From positions 30,937-94,936 of the forward strand of contig MGDH01000036.1 of NCBI GenBank assembly GCA_001790855.1: DNA of 64,000 nucleotides, read 5' to 3'. Position 1 is the stretch's first letter. Every line of letters starts with the position of its first letter. A program made the position numbers and the translations under genes. The notes below the pieces were generated by a model. It saw only the letters and a list, made by a program, of their open reading frames with translations, was not told the DNA's origin and searched no databases. Source of the stretch: Candidatus Schekmanbacteria bacterium RIFCSPLOWO2_02_FULL_38_14. GTDB taxonomy: Bacteria; Schekmanbacteria; GWA2-38-11. This document shows positions 1 to 7,951 of this stretch, piece by piece.

Positions 1-1
1 T

Positions 2-676
2 TTAATGTGCCTCTTCTACTGACAGTGAAATATAAATCATTGACAGCATAATAAAAACTATTGTCTGAACAAAGGCTACAAAGATCTCCATCACCATCAT
101 TGGCAGAGGAACTATAAGAGGAACAAGGGCTGCAAAGCTTGCAAGCACCAGGTGCCCTCCGAATATGTTTCCAAATAAACGGATTGACAGCGATACAGGC
201 CTGACAATATGGCTTACTAGTTCTATAGGTATCATAAGAGGCGCAAGCCATCCTATTGGACCTGTAAAATGTTTTATATATTTTATTCCGTGCGCTTTAA
301 ACCCGTAATAATGGGTTGCGAAAAATACAACTATTGCACAGGAAGCTGTAGTGTTTATGTTGCCGGTCGGTGAATCAAAACCAGGAATCAATCCGAGCAG
401 ATTGGATGTCAGAATAAAGAAAGCAAGGCTTCCGATGAGAGGGAAAAATCTCCTTGACTCATGTCCCATAACATCCTTCATAAAATCAAGAAGCGCTGAT
501 ATTATAAGCTCAAAAACATTCTGCTTCCCTTTTGGTATTGTTTCAAGCCTGCGTGTAACAAGAAATGAAATGGTCGTGAGGATGATTGTTACTAAAACTG
601 CCAGAAATACAAACCTGAATTTTTCTGCTATATGTGGATTTAATGGCAATAAGAAATAAACAACAGAATGCTCCAT
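2..676 (-). CDS. atpB: F1Fo ATP synthase subunit a
   Basis: This is the membrane subunit a of ATP synthase, which forms the proton (or Na+) half-channels against the c-ring. The 224-residue protein is complete; its stop codon lies at the window edge. It is hydrophobic throughout, with about five or six membrane segments. The C-terminal half has the family signature SLSIRLFGNIFGGH containing the essential arginine, followed by a last helix rich in Val and Ile. Length is typical of short bacterial forms. The atpZ-like gene lies immediately upstream (13 bp gap), the usual order at the head of an atp operon, so atpE and atpF should follow outside the window. No sodium-specific motif can be judged from subunit a alone. 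Confidence 0.95.
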   Translation of the reverse strand: MEHSVVYFLLPLNPHIAEKFRFVFLAVLVTIILTTISFLVTRRLETIPKGKQNVFELIISALLDFMKDVMGHESRRFFPLIGSLAFFILTSNLLGLIPGFDSPTGNINTTASCAIVVFFATHYYGFKAHGIKYIKHFTGPIGWLAPLMIPIELVSHIVRPVSLSIRLFGNIFGGHLVLASFAALVPLIVPLPMMVMEIFVAFVQTIVFIMLSMIYISLSVEEAH

Positions 677-689
677 CTATCCTATTTCC

Positions 690-920
690 TTATTTTTTAT
701 TTATAATCTCAAATATTATTTTAAACCCCGCAGCCACGCCAAAAATTGTAAAAATTATCATTAATATTGGTTTTGTTCCAAACCACTTATCCAAGTAGTA
801 GCCCATAGCAAAACCAACAAGCGTAGCAACTACAAGGTTTATCCCGATAGTGCTTAAAGAACCCATCTGACGATAGAGGCCATTGCCTTCCTTATCATTT
901 TCTTCTCTATCATCATTCAT
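690..920 (-). CDS. atpZ: AtpZ/AtpI-like small ATP synthase-associated membrane protein
   Basis: A 76-residue protein with a charged N-terminus rich in Asp, Glu and Asn, then two membrane segments (about residues 25-45 and 52-72) around a GYYLDKWFGTKP loop. This is the pattern of the AtpZ/AtpI family (putative F0F1-ATPase subunit, PF09527 type), thought to help c-ring assembly or Mg2+ handling. Position directly before atpB supports the call. No strong Shine-Dalgarno is visible. The start region has overlapping ATGA repeats, so the exact start is uncertain by a few codons. Confidence 0.8.
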   Translation of the reverse strand: MNDDREENDKEGNGLYRQMGSLSTIGINLVVATLVGFAMGYYLDKWFGTKPILMIIFTIFGVAAGFKIIFEIINKK

Positions 921-942
921 TCATTCATTATTTTTTTTAAAT

Positions 943-1012
943 GCGGGGTTAGAAAACCCCGCCTATTGACCTGTCTGCCGACAGGCAGGTAGGCGGGACA
1001 TTCTTGTCCCGC
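943..1012. repeat. GC-rich double-hairpin repeat, copy 1
   Basis: Two hairpins in tandem: GCGGGGTT-AGAA-AACCCCGC, then GCGGGACA-TTCT-TGTCCCGC. Between them is a third palindromic stretch built on CCTGTCTGCCGACAGGCAGG. The same pair of hairpins recurs at 18472-18521 and, inverted, at 54231-54274. The rest of 921-1272 is AT-rich and holds only the putative promoter annotated at 1151. Confidence 0.85.
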
Positions 1013-1150
1013 AAAAACTCTGAGATTATTACTCAAAATTTCATCTGTGGAATCCTTCTTTAATCTGTGTAATCTTTTCTACAAAAAGTTGCTTTCAGCT
1101 ATCATATTCAAAAAACTTTTGTCAAGGGAAAAACTCTATATTTTTATGCC

Positions 1151-1179
1151 TTGACATAAAACCTAAATTCTCCTAATGA
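1151..1179 (+). promoter_or_regulatory. Putative sigma70 promoter of the TldD-like gene
   Basis: TTGACA at 1151-1156, a 17-nt spacer, then TAATGA at 1174-1179, about 90 nt before the ATG at 1273. The -35 is perfect and the -10 is 4/6. It is the best match in this intergenic region, but remains a prediction. Confidence 0.45.
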
Positions 1180-1272
1180 GTGATGTCGATTTATGGTTTT
1201 TTCTTTTAACCATTGTCTTCATGTTAACTTATTGAAATTATTCTTTAGCCAATATATTTTACAGGAGAAAAA

Positions 1273-2994
1273 ATGATTTTTCGCAACTATCTTTTTGTGA
1301 TTGCTGTCTGTATTGTTTTAATCTTTCCGTCCTTTGGAATATGTGCTGACAAAAAAGAAACAGATCCCCAGAAAATTATTTCCATAATGAATAAAGAACT
1401 CTCAAGGTCAACGAACAAGCTAAAAGCAGAAAACTTTGAAAGTTCCTACTTTATAAGCTACCTTATGAGAGATATAGAAGATTTCAGCGTTTCCGGAAAA
1501 TACGGGGCAATTAATTCAAATTTCGCTGACAGGAAAAGAAACTTAGATATAGATATCCGGGTAGGAAACTATGACTTTGACAGTTCAAACCCTGCTACTG
1601 AAGATGCTATATGGGACCCTGACTCAAACCACTACGAAATATACAACTACCTTGAAGCACCTCTTGACAATAACGAGGATGCTCTCAGGAATGCGCTTTG
1701 GCTCCTTTCTGATTTTCAATACAAGGAAGCCCTTTCAATGTACCTGAAGAAAAAGGGAAAGAAAATCTTTGAGGTCGATAAAAAAATATTAATCTCTGAT
1801 TTCTCAAAAGAAAAAGCATATGTCTTTTTTGACAAAGAAGAGAACTTCCTGATTCCCAAAGATGAATGGGCAGACATTGTAAGAAAAGAAAGTCAGGAAT
1901 TTAAAAAATACAGGGAAATATATGATTCAGAAATATCCATTGAGGCTAAAAAGATTTCAAAATATTTTATAAACTCTGAAGGTTCTGAAATTTTCACCCA
2001 GGAACCTTTTATTTCTCTTGGCATTTCAGCAAAAACAAGGGCAGAAGATGGAATGAGCCTTGATAACTCGAAGTACTTTTACTTCAGAAACCCCTCGCAG
2101 TTCTTAAACCGGGAAAAACTCCGGGAAGAGATAAAAAAGATAATAAGCGACCTGTTGCTTTTAAGAAAGTCTGAAACCATCGACCCCTATACAGGTCCTG
2201 CAATCTTATCCCCTCAGGCTACAGGAGTTTTTTTTCACGAAGCAATAGGTCACAGGCTTGAAGGAGAAAGGCAGAAAAGCGAAAAAGAAGGACAGACCTT
2301 CAAAGGGAGAATAGGAGAAAAAATAATTCCGGTATTTCTGACTGTTGAAGATGACCCTACGCTTCAGGACTTCAGAGGTATACCTCTTAACGGTTACTAT
2401 AAATTCGATGAAGAAGGAATTCCGTCCCGTAAAGTAACGCTTATAGAAAACGGTATTCTTAAAAACTTTCTGCTTTCAAGAACACCAATAGAGGGTTTTT
2501 CTAATTCAAATGGTCATGGAAGAAGTAGCTCCAACCATAACCCTATGGCGAGGATGGGAAACCTCATAGTCCGCTCGAATAAAACAGTCAGCAATGAAGA
2601 GCTTAAAAAACTTCTGATTGAAGAAGCAAAAAAACAAAACAAGCCCTTTGGGCTTATAATAAGGGATGTTGAGGGAGGAGACACAAGCACACAGAAAAGG
2701 GATTTTCAGGCTTTCAGAAATATACCAAAGCTTGTCTATAAGGTTGATGTGAATACAGGAAAAGAAACCCTTGTAAGAGGAGTTGAAATGATCGGGACAC
2801 CACTCATAAGTATAGACAAAATAATAGCCACAGCTGATGACTATGAGGTTTTTAATGGCTATTGCGGTGCCGAGTCAGGAACAATACCTGTCTCAACAGT
2901 TGCACCGACTGTATTAATAAAAGAAATTGAGCTCCAGAGAAGCCCCGAGAAAAAACAAAAGCCGCCAATCCTTCCCCCGCCTGTATTTGATTGA
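1273..2994 (+). CDS. Exported TldD/PmbA-family metalloprotease
   Basis: A 573-residue TldD-family protein. The metal site is visible: HEAIGH (H322, E323, H327) and a downstream GYCGAESGTIPVS segment whose Cys corresponds to the third zinc ligand in TldD. The N-terminus is a clear signal peptide (hydrophobic residues 5-20, then FGICA-DKK), so this form should be periplasmic or surface-exposed, unlike cytoplasmic TldD/TldE that trim peptides and antitoxins. The start is supported by AGGAG five bases before the ATG. No second family member (TldE) is adjacent, although the classical enzyme is a heterodimer. The substrate is unknown. The C-terminus is proline- and lysine-rich. Confidence 0.85.
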   Translation: MIFRNYLFVIAVCIVLIFPSFGICADKKETDPQKIISIMNKELSRSTNKLKAENFESSYFISYLMRDIEDFSVSGKYGAINSNFADRKRNLDIDIRVGNYDFDSSNPATEDAIWDPDSNHYEIYNYLEAPLDNNEDALRNALWLLSDFQYKEALSMYLKKKGKKIFEVDKKILISDFSKEKAYVFFDKEENFLIPKDEWADIVRKESQEFKKYREIYDSEISIEAKKISKYFINSEGSEIFTQEPFISLGISAKTRAEDGMSLDNSKYFYFRNPSQFLNREKLREEIKKIISDLLLLRKSETIDPYTGPAILSPQATGVFFHEAIGHRLEGERQKSEKEGQTFKGRIGEKIIPVFLTVEDDPTLQDFRGIPLNGYYKFDEEGIPSRKVTLIENGILKNFLLSRTPIEGFSNSNGHGRSSSNHNPMARMGNLIVRSNKTVSNEELKKLLIEEAKKQNKPFGLIIRDVEGGDTSTQKRDFQAFRNIPKLVYKVDVNTGKETLVRGVEMIGTPLISIDKIIATADDYEVFNGYCGAESGTIPVSTVAPTVLIKEIELQRSPEKKQKPPILPPPVFD

Positions 2995-3000
2995 GTAACC

Positions 3001-3216
3001 GCAGAGCCTTGCTCTGCCTCTTCCAATGTAATCGCAGGCTAAGAGCCTGCAACTACAAAGATAAGAAAGATAAAAAAACACAGACTGAATTCAGAAAAGC
3101 AGATCTATATTTTTTGTTGCTTGTAGAAACACACCTTCAGGTGTGTTATTTTTTTGAATCAACAGGTCTGAAGACCTGTTTCTACGTTTAAGGAAAGAGG
3201 CAGAGCAAGGCTCTGC
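3001..3216. repeat. Cluster of five self-complementary palindromes with different arms
   Basis: Between the tldD-like gene and the hexahaem cytochrome gene are five short hairpins: 3001-3017 (GCAGAGC/GCTCTGC), 3034-3050 (GCAGGCT/AGCCTGC), 3129-3146 (ACACACC/GGTGTGT), 3162-3179 (ACAGGTC/GACCTGT) and 3200-3216 (GCAGAGC/GCTCTGC). Several are flanked by GTAG or CTAC. The arms differ but each stays complementary. A related copy lies at 15376-15391. The region has no convincing gene. Confidence 0.75.
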
Positions 3217-3278
3217 GGCTACTCTTAACTATTCACCGATTCACCTACTCGCTATTCACTAACAACTATTCACTTCCC

Positions 3279-3833
3279 CTAAGCTTCCCAGTCATAATGG
3301 CATTTGAGGCAGGACTTCTTTGAATCCTCCTCCTCGTGACAGTCAAAACAGGTAGTCATTTTTGGTCGGTTAGTAGTAGGATTCTGTTTGTCGTGGGCTA
3401 TGTTGCTATGGCAGTCTGTGCACTTGGCACCAACCTCTTCTATATGAAATTTATGAGGTATTTTGATATTTAAAGGATTTGTTTTAAAGCCTTTCTGCTC
3501 ATTGGTTTTGGGAATATCCTTGTGGCACCTGATGCAGTTCGGGTTAACCCTTTCAGAATGGGCTGAATATCCCCTTGGGATAAACTCATCAGGCTTTGCA
3601 TGGCACTGGGGGCACTTGACATTTTCAGGATGTACTTTTGAAGACCTCCAGAACTCGGAATGAGCCTGCTTATAATGACATGTCATGCAGAATTGACGTT
3701 GCGATGTAGTATATTGCTCCAACACAATAAAGGATGCAATCCCGCCAATCATAACAAAGATTCCAATAAGAACCCAGTATTTAAAAGGCATTTCAGGTAA
3801 TTTCTTCGCAATTCTTATAGCTCTTTCAACCAA
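3279..3833 (-). CDS. NapC/NirT-like membrane-anchored hexahaem cytochrome c
   Basis: A 184-residue protein with one N-terminal membrane anchor (about residues 18-40) and six CXXCH haem sites: CMTCH, CPQCH, CIRCH, CTDCH, CFDCH and CLKCH. The anchor plus first haem (QRQFCMTCH) resembles the NapC/NirT/NrfH family, which takes electrons from quinol and delivers them to periplasmic partners; ImcH of Geobacter is a related case. It is the last gene of the long minus-strand respiratory cluster, 134 bp after the molybdopterin oxidoreductase. It is therefore likely to link that enzyme, or the other cytochromes, to the quinone pool. The two C-terminal haems lie in a cytochrome c3/c7-like segment with spaced His residues (PHKFH). 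Confidence 0.88.
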   Translation of the reverse strand: MVERAIRIAKKLPEMPFKYWVLIGIFVMIGGIASFIVLEQYTTSQRQFCMTCHYKQAHSEFWRSSKVHPENVKCPQCHAKPDEFIPRGYSAHSERVNPNCIRCHKDIPKTNEQKGFKTNPLNIKIPHKFHIEEVGAKCTDCHSNIAHDKQNPTTNRPKMTTCFDCHEEEDSKKSCLKCHYDWEA

Positions 3834-3967
3834 CTCACTTCTCCTTGATTTTAGCTCTTAGCTTTCAGCTATCAGCCTACAGAATACTGATTTTTTCTCG
3901 CTACTTGCTACTCTCTACTCGCTACTTAATTCTTCAAGTTATAAGTTACAAGTCATTAGTTATAAGT

Positions 3968-6286
3968 TTATACTTTCGTAATTCTCACCACTGTGTCCAT
4001 CCATGCCTGGCTTCCGCCTATCGGGTCAGGTTCTGCCAGAATAACAGGATTGGGATGAACTCCATTCCCGTCTTCCTCCCACCAGATAAACTCAGTATTA
4101 AGTTCATCGCTCTTAAATTTCTTTGCCTTTGCTATTCTTCCGTATTCCCAATGGCCACAACTATCAGAAAGGGCAACCACATTAGGGTGAATTCCATTTG
4201 TAAGCCAGACTTTTGTTTTAATACTTCCAACGCTGGAATCAATTTTTATTTCATCATCTTTTTCAATCCCTAGTTTTTTTGCGGTATTAGCATTTATCCA
4301 GAGTTTGTTTTCGTGCACTATTTCCGACAACCACATACAGTTTGCAGTTTTTCCGTGTGTATGGACATTCAACTGGAATGTAACAAGGTGAAATTCATTA
4401 TCCTTCATCTTTGCATGCTCGGCTATAGGTTCGTACACAGGCAATGGATTAAACCCTTTTTCCTCCATCCGCTTTGAATAAATTTCTATTTTTCCTGAAG
4501 GGGTTTTGAATCCATTTTTCTCATATTGCTTATATTCAGGCTGAGCCTCTGTGTCATACCAGATTCCATTATCTCTCAGGTACTCAAAACCTCCTGCCTC
4601 CGCAAGTTTATCTATCTTGGAAGCCTGTAATTTTATGTAATCCTTTGTTGAATTAAAACTAAAATACTTCTCCATCCCTCCGCCAATCCTTTTTGCCAGC
4701 TCAATCATTATATCAGTATGGGATACTGCTTCTCCGAGTGGTTTCACCACAGGTTGTCTCAGGCTGATAAGTGGCACAAAGCCAAGTGAAGGCGGAGTTT
4801 CTATTTCCCATCTTTCAAGATAAGTAGCTTCTGGAAGGATTATATCAGCTAATGCTGTACTTTCTGAATAGAATGAATCAATCGCTACATAGAATGGAAT
4901 TATTCTTTCATCCTTCAATACATCTCTTATCTCCAAAGAATTCGGGCTGGAGTAGACAGGATTATAGTTATAGGTCATATAGAGACTTACTTTTTCTTTA
5001 CCTGCTTTTATCATTGGAAGCACTTGGTAAAAAGCTTCATGTTGAAGCAAAGGGAAATTTGATGGATTTGAAAGCTCGCTTTTAATAGAAGGTGCTGGCG
5101 GCAATGGTTCCAAATCATTCAACTCATATATTCGCGGCATGCAGTAACCGCCTTTAACATCAATATTACCGGTTATTACATTCAGCAGAAAAATGCACCG
5201 TTCATTGTAGGTACCATTCCTGTGCTTTGTCACTCCTCCTGTAGAAATTGTTGTTGCAGGTTTTGTCTCTGCAAACTCCAAAGCTATTCTTTTAATTTCT
5301 GCTGCTGATACACCGCTTTCTTTTTCAGCCGCTTCAGGAGTGTACTGACTCAGATGCTCTTTGAGTTTATTCACTGGATAGTTAGTCCATTTTTCCAAAA
5401 ATTCTTTATCATATAAGCCTTCCTGCATTATAACATTAGCCATTGCAAGAGCAACTATACCATCTGTGCCTGGTTTTATTGGATGCCATTCATCGCTCTT
5501 TCCTGCAGTCTGAGACACTCTCACATCAAAGGTAACAATCTTTGCAGGACTGTGCACTCTGCCTTCAAAGAGCCTCATTGTCCTTCCCTCTGCAATCCTC
5601 TGCGCAAAGCTTGTCCTCAGGATGTGCGCTTCATATGGATTTGAACCAAAGTTCAGCATGTATTGTGTATATGCAACATCGTTTATATCAATTTTCTCCC
5701 CCCATGTTAAAAGCTGAGAAACCTTTTTATTGGACCAGCCCAAATCTGCATGAACCAGCGCATTTGGAGAACCAAAAGCGTGCATAAATCGCTTTACAAA
5801 GTTTTGAGTCGTTATATCCCTTTCGCTCTGAATAATAAATTCCTCAGGATGTCCTGAATCCCTGATTGCCTTAAGCCTGTCTGCTATTGTATTGTATGCT
5901 TCCTCCCAGGTAATTCTTTTCCATTTTCCCTGTCCGCGGGCACCGCTTCTTTTCAAAGGATATAATATCCGGTCAGGGTCATAAACCAGATTAACCCCTG
6001 CCTGTCCCTTGGCACACAGCCTCCCTTTGCTGTTTGGATGGTCCTGATTCCCCTCAACTTTAACAAGTCTTCCATATTCCACAAACCCTAAAAGCCCGCA
6101 CCTCGCGTAGCAGTTTAAACATGTGCTTTTTACAGCCTTTCTGATTCTACCTGTAGTACGTGAAACAGATGTTCCGCGAGTTAGTTCTTCAGCCTTCAGA
6201 GAAGAATCAAGATATTTTTTTGCAGAAAGTATTGACCCCCCTGCTACTCCGATTTTCAAAAAATCCCTTCTTTTAAACTTACTCAT
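3968..6286 (-). CDS. Molybdopterin oxidoreductase catalytic subunit, Psr/Phs-like
   Basis: A 772-residue DMSO-reductase-superfamily protein with a twin-arginine signal (KFKRRDFLKIG), hence exported folded. An N-terminal [4Fe-4S] site is visible as C56-x2-C59-x3-C63-x27-C91, followed by Mo-bisPGD domains and a C-terminal dinucleotide-binding domain (about 640-760). With the downstream 4x[4Fe-4S] subunit and NrfD-like membrane subunit it forms a PsrABC/PhsABC/SoeABC-type complex, so the substrate could be polysulfide, thiosulfate, tetrathionate or another oxyanion. By eye, the segment GSPNALVHADLGWSN aligns with the stretch that normally carries the Mo ligand (Cys/Sec/Ser). Here Gly183 sits at that place, so the substrate and even redox activity at Mo are uncertain. 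Confidence 0.88.
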   Translation of the reverse strand: MSKFKRRDFLKIGVAGGSILSAKKYLDSSLKAEELTRGTSVSRTTGRIRKAVKSTCLNCYARCGLLGFVEYGRLVKVEGNQDHPNSKGRLCAKGQAGVNLVYDPDRILYPLKRSGARGQGKWKRITWEEAYNTIADRLKAIRDSGHPEEFIIQSERDITTQNFVKRFMHAFGSPNALVHADLGWSNKKVSQLLTWGEKIDINDVAYTQYMLNFGSNPYEAHILRTSFAQRIAEGRTMRLFEGRVHSPAKIVTFDVRVSQTAGKSDEWHPIKPGTDGIVALAMANVIMQEGLYDKEFLEKWTNYPVNKLKEHLSQYTPEAAEKESGVSAAEIKRIALEFAETKPATTISTGGVTKHRNGTYNERCIFLLNVITGNIDVKGGYCMPRIYELNDLEPLPPAPSIKSELSNPSNFPLLQHEAFYQVLPMIKAGKEKVSLYMTYNYNPVYSSPNSLEIRDVLKDERIIPFYVAIDSFYSESTALADIILPEATYLERWEIETPPSLGFVPLISLRQPVVKPLGEAVSHTDIMIELAKRIGGGMEKYFSFNSTKDYIKLQASKIDKLAEAGGFEYLRDNGIWYDTEAQPEYKQYEKNGFKTPSGKIEIYSKRMEEKGFNPLPVYEPIAEHAKMKDNEFHLVTFQLNVHTHGKTANCMWLSEIVHENKLWINANTAKKLGIEKDDEIKIDSSVGSIKTKVWLTNGIHPNVVALSDSCGHWEYGRIAKAKKFKSDELNTEFIWWEEDGNGVHPNPVILAEPDPIGGSQAWMDTVVRITKV

Positions 6287-6301
6287 TTAATCTTTTCTCC
6301 A

Positions 6302-7216
6302 TCAATGCAATGGCAGGCTCTGACCTGCAATTACCACCACAACTCTCATGGAATAAACCCCTATGAGAGTAAGTACCAAAGCTACAACTATGTTTCTCTT
6401 ATATTTATTCAACTTTGAATTAAATATTATAAAGAGTGGCACAAGACCGCCAAAGAATATTTCTACCAGCAAAAATTCCCCTGCAAACTCTCCAAAAAGA
6501 ATAAGCTTTGCCACCCTCAGAGCTTCCTCTGTGGAGGTAAGAAGCACAAGAATGTCATTAAAGACTAAGAATAAATCTGCTATAATAAATGCTGCGAGAA
6601 ATTTTGCCAGACTCCTTATCAGTTCATCATCCTTTTCTACCTCAGCAGGGGTTTTATCTTTTTGGAAATAAGTATTTCTGATCATTGCAAGCAATATAAC
6701 CAGAGAAATTCCGGAGACCATGGCAGATACAATAAAAAGAGTTGGCATCAGCGCAGTGCTCCAGAGTGCTCTTCCCTTTCCGAGAGCAAGAATAAACCCT
6801 GTATAACCGTGGGTTGCAAGAGCCAGCGGAATTCCGATTATCCCGAGGATCTTTGCTGTTTTATCTCTGCCGGTAAAAAGATACCAGGCATAAATTATTC
6901 CGTTAATAGGATATGCTGAAAGGAGAAAAGTTCCATAGGTGATTGGAGACTTCATATTGAGATAAAGAAACAAATGCCAGAAGCGGAATGGTTGTTCAAG
7001 ATCTATTATAAGTGTCAGAGGTGCCAACATCAGCAGAATTGGCGCAATTACAGCTCCAATTTTTCCAAATGGCTTGTATTCTACTTTGCCTCCAATAGTA
7101 GCAATAACTGATATGACAAACGAACCGGCACTCAATCCTGTCAGGTAAAAATATGTGGCAATCAAGTAACCGAGTGGCATCTCATAAGGTGTATTATAAA
7201 CTACGTTAACATCCAT
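6302..7216 (-). CDS. NrfD/PsrC-family quinone-interacting membrane subunit
   Basis: A 304-residue polytopic protein with about eight membrane helices and no haem-ligand pattern. The N-terminal MPLGYLIATYFYLTGLSAG segment and the internal EQPFRFWHLF motif are typical of NrfD/PsrC proteins, which exchange electrons between the quinone pool and an iron-sulfur subunit. It lies 3 bp downstream of the ferredoxin-like subunit gene and 15 bp upstream of the molybdopterin subunit, so the three are one operon and one complex. Direction (quinol oxidation or quinone reduction) cannot be read from sequence. Confidence 0.88.
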   Translation of the reverse strand: MDVNVVYNTPYEMPLGYLIATYFYLTGLSAGSFVISVIATIGGKVEYKPFGKIGAVIAPILLMLAPLTLIIDLEQPFRFWHLFLYLNMKSPITYGTFLLSAYPINGIIYAWYLFTGRDKTAKILGIIGIPLALATHGYTGFILALGKGRALWSTALMPTLFIVSAMVSGISLVILLAMIRNTYFQKDKTPAEVEKDDELIRSLAKFLAAFIIADLFLVFNDILVLLTSTEEALRVAKLILFGEFAGEFLLVEIFFGGLVPLFIIFNSKLNKYKRNIVVALVLTLIGVYSMRVVVVIAGQSLPLH

Positions 7217-7219
7217 ATT

Positions 7220-7831
7220 CTACTCTCTCCCTTTCATTGGATCCATCGCCTCAAGGTCAGCTCCTATATAAAAAACCTGAGGTTTAGTTGCCATTTCGGG
7301 TTTTAATACCTGGATAGGGTTTGCGGCAAGAAGCTCTGAAATCTCGCTTTTCGGATCCATGATGTTTCCAAATATCCTTGCTCTGCCAAGGCATGTTACA
7401 ACACATGCCGGAGCTATCCCTGCATCAACCCTGTGGTTACAGAAATAACATTTCTGAACTATCCTTCTTATTGGGTTCACAAACCGTACATCATAAGGAC
7501 ATGACGCAATACAGTATTTGCATCCTATACACTTGTGCGGGTCTACCATAACTATTCCGTCTTCCCTCTGATATGATGCCTTTGTCGGGCAGTTTTGAAC
7601 ACATATTGGTTTTTCACAGTTGTTACAGAGAGAAGGAAGAAAGGATCTGCTCACATTTGGATACTTCCCCTTTTCTATGATTTTGACCCATGACCTGAAA
7701 ACGCTGAGAGGAACATCATTTTCGCTCTTACACGCAACAGAACAGCTGTGGCATCCAATACACCGCCTCAGATCTATAACCATACTATATCTGACTTCAG
7801 TCTTTTCCTTTTCTTTATCAATAGCCATCAA
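7220..7831 (-). CDS. Four-cluster [4Fe-4S] electron-transfer subunit (PsrB/NrfC-like)
   Basis: A 203-residue protein with four cysteine groups: CIGCHSCSVAC, CNNCEKPICVQNC, CIGCKYCIASC and CYFCNHRVDAGIAPACVVTC. This is the 16-Cys pattern of PsrB/PhsB/DmsB-type subunits that wire the Mo subunit to the NrfD membrane subunit. There is no signal peptide, as expected for a protein co-exported with the Tat-targeted partner. The start may be Met1 or Met2. The C-terminal 40 residues after the last cluster lack cysteines. Confidence 0.9.
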   Translation of the reverse strand: MMAIDKEKEKTEVRYSMVIDLRRCIGCHSCSVACKSENDVPLSVFRSWVKIIEKGKYPNVSRSFLPSLCNNCEKPICVQNCPTKASYQREDGIVMVDPHKCIGCKYCIASCPYDVRFVNPIRRIVQKCYFCNHRVDAGIAPACVVTCLGRARIFGNIMDPKSEISELLAANPIQVLKPEMATKPQVFYIGADLEAMDPMKGRE

Positions 7832-7951
7832 TCATTCTTACTTCCTTACAAAAAAATGTCCGTGGATTGTCCCTTGTCTCTCGCAACACGCCGGGCAACA
7901 AACCACAGAACACAAGTCTTGGCAGAGATAGGCTCTATAGCTCACTCATAA

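Noticed and set aside
2991-3191. Open frame of 66 codons after the TldD-like gene
   Set aside because: It runs through a cluster of palindromic repeats and has no recognisable protein features or ribosome site.
3001-3216. CRISPR array
   Set aside because: The repeats are different palindromes with unequal spacing and no constant repeat-spacer unit; no cas genes are in the window.
3845-4273. 142-codon frame on the plus strand
   Set aside because: Most of it is antisense to the molybdopterin oxidoreductase gene and the rest is low-complexity intergenic sequence.
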